From contig CAVXKT010000002.1 of the NCBI GenBank assembly GCA_963762525.1, positions 558,001-622,000 on the forward strand: DNA of 64,000 bases, written 5' to 3'. This document shows, piece by piece, positions 50,245 to 58,159 of this stretch. The translations under genes were made by a program, and so were the position numbers. This DNA is from DATFDN01 sp963762525. Its GTDB lineage: Bacteria > Pseudomonadota > Alphaproteobacteria > Acetobacterales > Acetobacteraceae. The first letter of the stretch is position 1. Each line of letters begins with the position of its first letter. Below the pieces are notes generated by a model. The model made no database searches. It was not told the origin of the DNA and saw nothing but the letters and a program-made list of their open reading frames with translations.

Positions 50245-50802
50245 ATGGCACGCGTCCGCATTCCGCCCCCGTTGACGCTCTGCGCGCTGATGGCGGCGTG
50301 CTCGCCGGTGCGCGGCCTGCCGGGGTTGCCGCCGACGGCGGCCGGGTATCGGCTCGGGCCGGGCGATCAGGTGCGCATCATCACGGTCGGCGACGAGGCG
50401 CTGACCGGGGAGTTCCGGGTCGGCGACAGCGGACGCTTGGCGTTGCCCATGTTGGGCAGCGTGCCGGCGGCCGGACTGCCGCCCGCCGGGCTGGAGCAGA
50501 CGATCGCGCGCGGCCTGGTGCGCGCCGGGCTGGAACGCGACCCGTCGGTCTCGGTGGAGGTCACGGGCTATCGGCCGATCTTCGTCCTCGGCGAGGTCAA
50601 CAAGCCCGGCCAGTTCGCCTATCAGCCGGGAATGACGGTGCTGGCGGCGGTCGCGCTCGCCGGCGGCTTCACCTATCGCGCCGTGGACGACGTCGCCGCC
50701 GTCGTGCGCTCCGACCATGGGCAGGCTGTCGAGGGCCGCGCCACGCGGCAGACCGCGCTCGAACCGGGCGACGTGGTAACGGTCTTCGAGCGGCGATTCT
50801 GA
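50245..50802 (+). CDS. polysaccharide export lipoprotein (Wza/Poly_export family)
   Basis: A 185-residue protein with lipobox LMAAC near residue 20, then YRLGPGDQVRIITVGDEALT (the Poly_export domain) and VTGYRPIFVLGEVNKPGQFAY (SLBB domain). It should form the outer-membrane or periplasmic export channel for the polysaccharide made by the divergent genes. It is shorter than Wza and lacks the extra domains, as in many alphaproteobacteria. ATG 50245 is preferred; an in-frame upstream start at 50200 adds residues before the lipobox. Confidence 0.9.
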   Translation: MARVRIPPPLTLCALMAACSPVRGLPGLPPTAAGYRLGPGDQVRIITVGDEALTGEFRVGDSGRLALPMLGSVPAAGLPPAGLEQTIARGLVRAGLERDPSVSVEVTGYRPIFVLGEVNKPGQFAYQPGMTVLAAVALAGGFTYRAVDDVAAVVRSDHGQAVEGRATRQTALEPGDVVTVFERRF

Positions 50803-51372
50803 GGCGGGAGCGGCTCCTCCGGCGTCCGCCCGGGGCGCGGCGGTTCCGCCGGCCGGGGGCGGATGGCCGGGGTACCTGATTTCCGTGTCTCACAAATGGG
50901 GGCAGTCCACCGGGGCGAGCGCGTACACGACGGCGCCCGCAACCCCGAAACCGCGTACACAACCCCGGGTCCGCACCCCGAAACCGTGTACACAACCCGG
51001 GTTGCGCACCCCGAAACCGTGTACACAATTCCCATGCTGCACCGCAACAACGTGTACGCAAAGCGGCCGGCATTGCACAGATGGCGCGATCACCGACCGA
51101 CGCCAGCAGGCGATTTACGAGCTGACCGACGCTGCCGGGTTCCCACGGGCGCATGTTGCGTTTCTCACGGCACACCAGGACCGGCAATCGGCGGGCTTCA
51201 AGAAAACCGTTGCCGCCCTGGCCTGGGGATCATTCGCCTGGTTTGCATCGCGAGCTTGTTTTGTAAGCATGGCCGAGCTGCCCGCGTCGAGAAGGTGCTG
51301 CGCGAAGCGTTGGCGAATGGCGAGTTTTGACGAGCAGGCCCGCAACCAGGACCGACGGCAAAGGGAGATCGA
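50803..51372. other. 570-base stretch without a confident gene, holding a 33-bp repeat array
   Basis: Open frames cover this stretch but none is convincing. Two forward frames read through the repeats as 11-residue units (PETAYTT, PETVYTT, PETVYTI). A frame after the repeats contains AITDRRQQAIYELTDAAGFP, which could be the remains of a protein. A 22-residue frame ends into the next gene. I see no tRNA or terminator. The stretch marks the left edge of the lower-GC island that ends near 53.9 kb. Confidence 0.5.
50923..51059. repeat. five-fold GTACAC array with 32-33 bp period
   Basis: GTACAC occurs at 50923, 50955, 50988 and 51021, and GTACGC at 51054, giving spacings of 32, 33, 33 and 33. 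The middle units share CCCCGAAACCGTGTACACAA. GTGTACAC is itself palindromic, and a period of 33 bp places each copy on the same DNA face. This is contiguous tandem repetition, not repeat-spacer alternation. Possible roles are a multimeric regulator site or an iteron-like element; no Rep gene is nearby. Confidence 0.8.
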
Positions 51373-51855
51373 ATGGCTCCGCTAACACCCGAGCAGCAGA
51401 AGCAAGTCGAGGCGATGTTTGCCACCAGCTTCGCGCGGAATGCCGCGCTCGACAAGAAGCGGAGGCTGGAGACGGGCGAACTCGAAATCGAATTGGGGAG
51501 CGCCCCTGACGATCCTCCGCCTAATGACCCTGGCTTTCAGCAAGAACTGGCAACCTTCGGCGGCGCGCTAAGGGCAGCAGGGATTGCTTACTCCCAACGT
51601 GCGATAGCCTTCGATTCGGTTGAAGCTCATGGATACCATCTTGCTGAATTTGCGATCCAGCATCTCGGCCCGCCAGCCATCGGCATTATCACAGCGGCGG
51701 TCACTGGATGGTTTGCAGGCCGCGCCGGGCGGAAAGCGCGGTTGAAGTTTGGGGACGTGGAAGCGGAGGCCCGGACTTCCGAGGAGGTCGAGCAATTGCT
51801 CAAGAGCGCGGCGGCATTCCGCGCTCAGGTGGCAAAGGAGGGCAAAGAGGAATGA
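51373..51855 (+). CDS. hypothetical membrane protein with EACC1-like C-terminus
   Basis: A 160-residue protein. The first 60 residues are charged and soluble, and one hydrophobic segment lies near residues 98-113 (PAIGIITAAVTGWFAG). The tail LKFGDVEAEARTSEEVEQLL resembles the effector-associated constant component (EACC1) and similar tails of conflict-system proteins, where a TM anchor is followed by a strand-rich GD.E.EA.T.EE segment. AAGGGAG precedes the ATG. It converges with the reverse transcriptase gene. The similarity is by eye. Confidence 0.55.
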   Translation: MAPLTPEQQKQVEAMFATSFARNAALDKKRRLETGELEIELGSAPDDPPPNDPGFQQELATFGGALRAAGIAYSQRAIAFDSVEAHGYHLAEFAIQHLGPPAIGIITAAVTGWFAGRAGRKARLKFGDVEAEARTSEEVEQLLKSAAAFRAQVAKEGKEE

Positions 51856-51947
51856 CCGCCTTTTGAGGTGCAAGCGATAATCGCCATTATGTAATCAGCT
51901 TAATGCAGGCTACGCCGCATCAGACTCAGCCTCATAGAAGCACGTGC

Positions 51948-52454
51948 CTACAGTCCTGCGAGCAAGGCCCTTTGGTCGGTATTCACCGTGCCGACATATC
52001 CCAGAATTCCGGCGACAGTGGCCGGGTCGCCTGCCAGGACGGCGGCTTCGAACTCAGCCAGGCGTGTAGCCGACACTTCGAGATTGAGGTGGGACAGAGT
52101 GAGGTTGAACACTTCCAGCGCCGAGGCGGGGCCGACGCTCTTCCTCGGATGAAACTCAAATCCTGACCGTGCAGCAGCGGCTTCGAGCTTTGACCTGACG
52201 GCGCTTAAGGCGGACGCGTCATCACCCGATATCAGGATGTCGTCCATGTAGACCGACAGCGCCAGGCTGCCGTGATGCGTGGCGGCCAGAGCCGTTCCCA
52301 AGTAGGACATGGCGAGGGAAAGCGAAGCCAGGACAGGCGATTGAATGAACCCGAAAGGCAGGCTGTAGGGCGTCCCTTTGCCGCTTTTGCTCACCGTGCT
52401 TTCGCAAGCGGCCTTCAAAGCGAAGGCATGGCTGAAGCGGGTCCCGAAATTCAA
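51948..52454 (-). CDS. reverse transcriptase, N-terminally truncated
   Basis: A 168-residue protein with the C-terminal half of a bacterial reverse transcriptase: SLPFGFIQSPVLASLSLAMS (motif 4), SVYMDDILISGDD (the YxDD catalytic motif), and FEFHPRKS (motif 6). The region before motif 4 is only about 35 residues, so the first catalytic Asp of the palm (motif A) is absent. A TTG at 52454 overlaps the stop of the upstream 3-TM gene (TTGA); the frame is open a little further. The sequence looks like a defence-type RT rather than a group II intron protein, but I cannot name the class. The truncation coincides with one copy of a 12-bp direct repeat. Confidence 0.75.
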   Translation of the reverse strand: MNFGTRFSHAFALKAACESTVSKSGKGTPYSLPFGFIQSPVLASLSLAMSYLGTALAATHHGSLALSVYMDDILISGDDASALSAVRSKLEAAAARSGFEFHPRKSVGPASALEVFNLTLSHLNLEVSATRLAEFEAAVLAGDPATVAGILGYVGTVNTDQRALLAGL

Positions 52455-52462
52455 GACTTTTG
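52451..52462. repeat. 12-bp direct repeat, copy 1 (TCAAGACTTTTG)
   Basis: TCAAGACTTTTG at 52451-52462 recurs exactly at 53784-53795, in the same orientation. The two copies bound a 1.3-kb segment with the 3-TM gene and fic. Copy 1 lies exactly where the reverse transcriptase loses its N-terminal half. A match of 12 bases within 1.3 kb is unlikely but not impossible by chance. Confidence 0.55.
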
Positions 52463-52795
52463 AGCCTCTCGCCGTTTCTGGGTCTCGGAACCAAGAACGT
52501 AGGAAGCGATGCTGCTGAAAATCGCGACGCAACCGCTCTGCGGTAAGAAACCCATTGCTGTCAGAGTCGCGGTAGCCAAGACAATGAACACTATTGTCGT
52601 CATGGATGGAAGGGCCTGAAAGACGAGGCCAAACGAACGCGCGGCTTCGGGAGCAGCACCAGAAATGTAGGCGGACCTTCCAATCAAAAACATTACAACT
52701 GATGCTGAAACTAAACCAATACCAACTAGGATAGCAGAGGAAATAATCAACGTGCTGACTATTGTCGGGTCCACTTTCGGTTCCATCCTGGTCAT
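52451..52795 (-). CDS. three-TM hypothetical membrane protein
   Basis: A 114-residue protein with three hydrophobic segments (about 10-36, 52-76 and 78-98) and a short basic C-terminal tail (SETQKRREAQKS). No family recognised. It is AT-richer than core genes, lies directly upstream of the truncated reverse transcriptase with overlapping stop and start, and is divergent from fic. Small membrane proteins beside reverse transcriptases are known in defence systems; a link here is inference. Confidence 0.55.
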   Translation of the reverse strand: MTRMEPKVDPTIVSTLIISSAILVGIGLVSASVVMFLIGRSAYISGAAPEAARSFGLVFQALPSMTTIVFIVLATATLTAMGFLPQSGCVAIFSSIASYVLGSETQKRREAQKS

Positions 52796-52951
52796 CCTTT
52801 ACGGTCGTAAAAGCCCCCGTAGGTTAGTAGGTCCGCCATGAAATGGCACGACTGGTCGTATGCAGAAATCAAAACATATGAAACGTATCCGAGACGCGCG
52901 GTTTGCTGCCGTCGCGTAGCTTTCGGCTCATTACTATGTTACAATTCGCCT

Positions 52952-53761
52952 ATGACCGAGGACGCACTTTTAGAGCAGATCACCGCCAAAAAAGCCGAGC
53001 TTGACCGGCTTCGCGGACGCACGCCTGATGGGCTGAGCGGCCTTGAACACACTCAAGATATCGAACTCACCTACACATCCAACGCAATCGAAGGCAACAC
53101 CCTCACGGCAGTAGAGACGACGCTTGTTATCGAGAATGGCATCACGATAGGCGGCAAGCCGCTCAAGGATCACCTCGAAGCGGTCGATCACTTCGGAGCG
53201 TTACAATATGTTCGCTCACTTGCGCGGCAGACCGATCCGCTGACGGAAGCCGACCTGCGCAATTTGCACCGGCTCGTGATGCAGCGCTCCGATCCCGACG
53301 AAGCCGGACAATACGCCCGCACGGTTCGCTATGTGCTGACCGACACACCGCCCGGCAAGCATTACTTCCCGACACCAGCGGAGATTCCGGCGCGCATGGG
53401 CGATTTTGCAAACTGGCTCCGCACGATGCCGATCACGCCGCAGACGGCCTTTGACGCCCACCGCGAGCTTGTCAGCATCCATCCCTTCAAAGACGGCAAC
53501 GGACGGACAGGCCGGTTATTGATGAACCTCATTCTGCTTCGCGGCGGCTATCCGCCAATTGCGGTGCGGCCACAGGATCGCGTTGCCTATCTCGATGCCT
53601 TGCAGCAGGCGCAGGGCAGCGGCAGCGCCGCAGCGTTCGACCGCCTGCTTTACGAGCGACTGGACGCAACGCTGGGGGAGCACTTAAGCGCCTTAAGGCA
53701 GGCGCTTCCCGCTCCACCAACTCCCCGCACGACGACCGACGGTAAACCACAGCCGAAGTAG
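52952..53761 (+). CDS. Fic-domain protein, class II
   Basis: A 269-residue Fic protein, expected to transfer AMP to a target protein. The catalytic motif HPFKDGNGRTGRL (HxFxxGNGRxxR type) is intact, with the flap region in TDTPPGKHYFPTPAEIPARM. An inhibitory motif TSNAIEGNT (the S/T-xxx-E-G/N type) lies N-terminal to the Fic core, making it a self-inhibited class II member. The ATG at 52952 starts MTEDALLEQITAKKAELDRL. An upstream ATG at 52838 would add 38 residues unlike the family. It sits inside the lower-GC island. Confidence 0.9.
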   Translation: MTEDALLEQITAKKAELDRLRGRTPDGLSGLEHTQDIELTYTSNAIEGNTLTAVETTLVIENGITIGGKPLKDHLEAVDHFGALQYVRSLARQTDPLTEADLRNLHRLVMQRSDPDEAGQYARTVRYVLTDTPPGKHYFPTPAEIPARMGDFANWLRTMPITPQTAFDAHRELVSIHPFKDGNGRTGRLLMNLILLRGGYPPIAVRPQDRVAYLDALQQAQGSGSAAAFDRLLYERLDATLGEHLSALRQALPAPPTPRTTTDGKPQPK

Positions 53762-53783
53762 GTCTTGCCCACCGCGTCATAAA

Positions 53784-53795
53784 TCAAGACTTTTG
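53784..53795. repeat. 12-bp direct repeat, copy 2 (TCAAGACTTTTG)
   Basis: Identical to 52451-52462 and placed 23 bases after the fic stop codon. In the minus-strand frame at each copy the repeat encodes Lys-Val-Leu. The 190 bases between fic and the next gene hold nothing else apart from a half copy of the TAGGGCGGA repeat (about 53945-53958). Confidence 0.55.
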
Positions 53796-53954
53796 CAAAT
53801 CCAGCTGGCCTGAGTTCCGCCCAATGGGTCAGGCTTTGCAGAAGATACAACCGAAACACCAGCCCAAACCTTGCCGTTTGGCTAAGCTTGCGTCAGCCCC
53901 TACGGATCTTTCGCGGCGATGAGCGGTGAGGCAGTCCGCCCGAAACAATCCGCC

Positions 53955-55700
53955 CTACGCGGCCCGACGCTCCGGGCACGGTTCCGCCGCGCGCGGCTCG
54001 GCGACGGTGTCGAGCAGCTCGGTGATGATCGCGAACAGCTCCTCGCGTGCTTGCCGATGCGTCAGGGTGTGATCGGCGTTCTCCAGCCGGTGCACGCCGA
54101 CGTTTCCGAGCCGCCGCAAGCCGGCGCCGCCGACGCCGAAATACTCCTCCAGCTCGTCGAGGCCGGGGTCGTTGAAGCTGAGCGCATAGGCGACCGGAAC
54201 CTTCCGCCGTGCGAGATCGCGGAACCAGCCGTGCACGATGCCATGCGGGCCGGGCCTGCCGACGGCGGCGAACAGCGGCTCGGCCGTCGCCCGCAGCCGC
54301 CGGGCGGTCCGACCGGCGAGGGTCCGCGAGATGCCGAGAATATCGACCTCCCCGCGCAGCATCCGTCGCCAGGTGGCGAGGCTGCGCAGCCCGCGCTTGT
54401 AGAACTCGGTGGGACGCTTGGTGGCGCGCTGCACCACCTTGAGCGCGATCCCGTCCCGCCAGAGGAACTTTTGCAGGTTCACCAGCACCAGGCCGCGCAA
54501 CTCCGGCTCGGGCGCGAGGTGCAACGCCACATGCGCACCCGAGCAAAGCCCGAGCACCGCGACCCCGGTGCCGCAGCGCGCCGCCAACCAGCGCAGACCC
54601 GTCCGCGCATCGTCGCGCACCCGACTGCCATAGGCGTCGGTGGTGGTGCCGGTCGCCAAGTCGGCATCGCCGGTGCCGGAGACATCCATGCGCAAGGACG
54701 CGATGCCCATGCCGGCGAGCCGGCGGGCGAACGTCACCGAAAGGCGCGAATGGCCGGTGTGCGGATGGCCGCCGGTGTTGACCATCAACACCGCCAGTCG
54801 CGGCAGCCGGTCGGCGGGCCGACACAGCACCCCCACCAGCGCGTCGGCGGGACCGAAGCGGACCACGGTCTCGATCGCGCCGCCGAGCTCGAGATGAGCG
54901 GCTGAAGGCGGGTGCGCCGGCGCGACGGCGGGCTCGGCGCCGACGGCGAGCCAGGTGGATACATCCCCGAAGGCGGCACGCGGGATCTCGTTCTCCAGCG
55001 CGTCCGCCATCAACGCCTCGTAGCCGGGGAACGGCCGGCGCTCCACCGCCGTCCCCAACGCCGTCAACCGATCGGCCAACGCCCGGGTGGCGGGCGCTTC
55101 TCCCGGCTCCATCAGCAGCGCGCGCGCCGCGCCGCACACCTCCAGCCGGCGCAAATCGAGCCCCTCCAGCGCCTGCTTGGCGGCGACCGACATGCGGCAG
55201 CCGTTGGCCTCGAACCAGCCGTCCGCCTCGGTCGGCATCTCGACCATCCACATCGCGTCCCAGGTACGCGCGGTGATGACCATTTCGCGGACCAGGGCGC
55301 GCCCGGTGACGACCGGGGCGAGCAACGCCAGCGCCACCAGATGCTCCACCCGCGAGGCCGCACGGGCGGCGAGCAGGGCGCCGGCGCGAAGCCCGCACAG
55401 CGCCACTTCCTCGACGCCGCCATGCCGGCGCAACCAGGCGGCAGCGGCGATGATGCTCTGCGTCCACTCTTCCGGCCCCGCCTCGTCCTCCAGGGTCGAA
55501 TCGCCGGTTCCGGGATAGTCGAAGCGAAGCGTCGGCAGTCCCTCGGCGGCCAGCATCTCGGCCAGCGCGAGCAGCGGCCGATAGGCGTTGCACGCTTCAT
55601 TGCCGAGCGGTGCGCAGAGCACCACGCCGCGTTTCGAGCGCCGATCCGGCGGCGGCTCGTGCAGCCAGCCGGTGCAGCCGGAGAAGGTGATCGGGGTCAT
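53955..55700 (-). CDS. tandem alpha/beta hydrolase of exosortase-system-associated type
   Basis: A 581-residue fusion of two alpha/beta-hydrolase domains. Domain 1 has NEACNAYRPLLALAEMLA, RFDYPGTGDS and the elbow LCGLRAGALLA. Domain 2 has HTGHSRLSVTFARRLAGMGI, RMDVSGTGDAD and the elbow GLCSGAHVAL. These elbows resemble the two separate exosortase A system-associated hydrolases (TIGR03101-like GLRxGA and TIGR03100-like GLCxGA), here in one chain. Neither elbow has a standard G-x-S-x-G. The C-terminal His may be in NADHTLTHRQA. It is the last gene of the 61.5-54 kb operon, coupled by ATGA to the GH2 gene. Confidence 0.8.
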   Translation of the reverse strand: MTPITFSGCTGWLHEPPPDRRSKRGVVLCAPLGNEACNAYRPLLALAEMLAAEGLPTLRFDYPGTGDSTLEDEAGPEEWTQSIIAAAAWLRRHGGVEEVALCGLRAGALLAARAASRVEHLVALALLAPVVTGRALVREMVITARTWDAMWMVEMPTEADGWFEANGCRMSVAAKQALEGLDLRRLEVCGAARALLMEPGEAPATRALADRLTALGTAVERRPFPGYEALMADALENEIPRAAFGDVSTWLAVGAEPAVAPAHPPSAAHLELGGAIETVVRFGPADALVGVLCRPADRLPRLAVLMVNTGGHPHTGHSRLSVTFARRLAGMGIASLRMDVSGTGDADLATGTTTDAYGSRVRDDARTGLRWLAARCGTGVAVLGLCSGAHVALHLAPEPELRGLVLVNLQKFLWRDGIALKVVQRATKRPTEFYKRGLRSLATWRRMLRGEVDILGISRTLAGRTARRLRATAEPLFAAVGRPGPHGIVHGWFRDLARRKVPVAYALSFNDPGLDELEEYFGVGGAGLRRLGNVGVHRLENADHTLTHRQAREELFAIITELLDTVAEPRAAEPCPERRAA

Positions 55701-58157
55701 GGGCGGGTCCGGTAGGTGACGGCGCCGGCCAGGTTCAGCGCCCTGATCTCGCCCTCCGGCGCCGGCGCGCCGGGGACGAAGGGCAGCAGCCGGACGCGGC
55801 GCTCGGCCCCCGGCGGCAGATGAAACCAGTCGTCCTCGCCGCGCCAGTGCTGGTCTTCGATGTGGACGAATTGCGCGAAGGCATCGGTCGCAAGGACCAG
55901 TAAGTGGTCGTCGCCCGCGCCGACCAGCTCGGCGCGAAGGCCGAGGTTCTCACGCGGCGGCAGCGCCTTGCGGGTGAAGTGCGCGGCATCGGCGATCAAC
56001 GCGCCGGTCTCGGCATCTTCCAGTCGGGCCGTCGTCACCGAGTGGAAGGGCGGGCCGAAGCGGTAGGCATAAGCGAGATCGAAGAACTCGGGCAGCAACG
56101 TGCTGCCCCGGATCATCGCCGCGGCGCGCGGCGCCAGCGTGATCTCGTGCTGCGCCTCACGCACCGGCACCCTGCCGTCGCGGAGACACCGCATCATGAG
56201 GCGCGCGCGCAACGGGCTTGCGGTCTCGTTCAGGACATGAAAATGCAGACCGTTCAGCCCTTCGTCGGTAATCACCAGCTGACGCGGGCGGAAGGCGCGG
56301 CGGAGCGCGTGATAGGCGGGCTTCGGCCGGCCGAGCGAGTCGATCACGCCCCAGCCGGCGCCCGGCCGCACATCGGAGAGCTGATAGACGAGGCCGCCGG
56401 CGCAGGCCGATCCGACGCGCCGCCACTCGGCGAAGGTTGCTTCCATCACCACGCAGCTCACCGCCCGCGAGGCATCGAGGTAGCGCTCGAAATCCTCATA
56501 GCGCAGCGCCTGCGGATCGACGCCGAACAGCTCGCGCAGATAGTGGTCGCGGATGTCCTCGAAATCCCAGGCGACGCCGACATCGCGCGGCGTCGCCGCC
56601 TTCCAGCGCGGATCGGTGATCGAGGACACCGGCAGGTGCTCGGCGACGGTGCGCGCGCACGGCACGTTGGCGAAGCCGAGCGTCTCCGAGGTGAAGCGCA
56701 CATCGGCGCGCCGCGCGTCGCTGAGCGGCAGCTGATAACAGCCGACGCCGTAATAGTGGGTGACGCCGGTGTTCGGCAGAAACGGCCAATCGCCGCCGCA
56801 CGGGCTGTTCTCCACATAGGCGACGTCGGGCCGCAACGCGGCGGCGATTTCAGGGATCAACGTCGTGTGCGGCCCGTCGGTCCAGGCGGCGGGCTTCTGT
56901 CCCATCATCGCCGCCTGCTGCATCACCTCGCTGCCGCCGCAGAACACGGCGAGGCTGGCGCGCGGGCGGGTGCGCGCGAGGAATTGCGCTGATCTCGGCA
57001 CCGAGCGAGGCGCGGAAGCTCTCGTCGCCGGGATAGTCGAAATTGGCGAGCATGGCGTCCTGCCAGACCATCAGGCCCAGCTCGTCACACAGTTCGAAGA
57101 AGGCGTCGGTTTCATAGACCATCGTGCCGGGCACGCGGATCATGTTCATGCCGCCGTCGCGGGCGGCCATCAGCAACGGCTCGTAATCGGCGCGCGCGCC
57201 CGGCAGGCGGGCCAGGTCGGGGGTGGTCCAGCAGGCGCCGCGACAGAACACCGGCGCATCGTTGACGCGAAGCGCGAAGCCGGCGCCGTCCGCCCCGCGA
57301 TCGACCGCCAGGGTGCGGAAGCCGAGCCCCGGCAGCGCGATCTCCGCCTCGCCGATCCGGAGGCGCGCCCGGTAGAGATGCGGCAGGCCGTGCGTGTGCG
57401 GCCACCAGCGCCGCACCTCGGCGATGCGCGCGGCGCCGGCGAAGGCGCGCGGGCCGGTGCGCTCCAGCGTCACGTCGACGGCGCCGACGCTGAGCCACGG
57501 ATCGGTGTCGGTTTCCTGGTCCAGCGTGACGGCGATCATGGCCACACCCTCGGCGCCGTCGATCGCGGTGCGCAGATCGAGCGAGGCCGGGCGCGGATGG
57601 CCGGGCCGCACCGGTTCGATGACGACCGATCGCCACGGTCCGACCGGCGGCAGCGGCGGACACCATCCCGGCATCCGCCCGAGCAGCGTGGTGCGGGCAT
57701 GGCGCAGCGTCGGCGGCTGGATCATGCGCGGCCGCCAACGCGCGCGGCCCCGCTTGGCGGCGAGCCAGGCGGTCAGGCTGCGGCAGCAGATGTGGAGCCT
57801 GTTGCGCGGCGCGGTCGCGAGTTCCAGCCGGTGCGCCACGAACATGTTTTCCGACACCAGCAGTCGCTCGTCGTTGAGCCAGACCTCGGCGATGGTGGCG
57901 AGCCCGTCGAGGCGGAGCGTGTCGCGGCCGGAGCCGTCGAAATCGGCGCGAAACCAAAAATCCGAGTCGTCCGGCGCCGGGATCGCTTCGTCGCCGAAGC
58001 CGCCGGCACGCAGCGCGCCGGCCACAGTGCCCGGCACTTCGGCGGGCCGCCAGAGGAGCGTGTCGGGGAGTTCGGCCGGGCTTGCCGCGGCGCCGGGTTC
58101 GGTCCGGGTGAAGCTCCACGCCGATGCCGGGCCGCACCCGGGGGAGGCGTGCGCCAT
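55697..58157 (-). CDS. glycoside hydrolase family 2 / beta-mannosidase-like protein, one frameshift
   Basis: About 820 residues. The N-terminal jelly-roll has EVPGTVAGALRAGGF and FWFRADFDGSGRDTLRLDGL, and the TIM-barrel part has NMIRVPGTMVYETDAFFELC and DELGLMVWQDAMLANFDYPG. After a frame change at about 56983 (an extra A), the text resumes FLARTRPRASLAVFCGGSEV, then YENSPCGGDWPF-like and WKAATPRDVGVAWDFEDIRD. Family members usually have an Asn-Glu acid/base at a site like GGSE. It likely trims or modifies a mannosidic glycan. No signal peptide is visible. It lies between DUF1839 and the double hydrolase gene. Confidence 0.75.
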
Positions 58158-58159
58158 GG

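Noticed and set aside
50923..51059. CRISPR array
   Set aside because: The units are contiguous 32-33 bp repeats without distinct spacers, and no cas gene is present.
50923..51060. Plasmid-type iteron origin
   Set aside because: No Rep protein, partition genes or AT-rich unwinding region is nearby, and the surroundings are chromosomal.
50863..51385. Two overlapping plus-strand frames across the 33-bp repeats, giving PETVYTT-type 11-residue repeats
   Set aside because: Neither frame has a convincing start or domain, and DNA-level periodicity explains the peptide repeat; listed as a repeat array instead.
53650..53859. A 69-codon minus-strand frame overlapping the end of fic
   Set aside because: I considered it as the missing RT N-terminus (it reads LRPAGFAKVL up to the 12-bp repeat), but it has no RT motif and half of it is antisense to fic.
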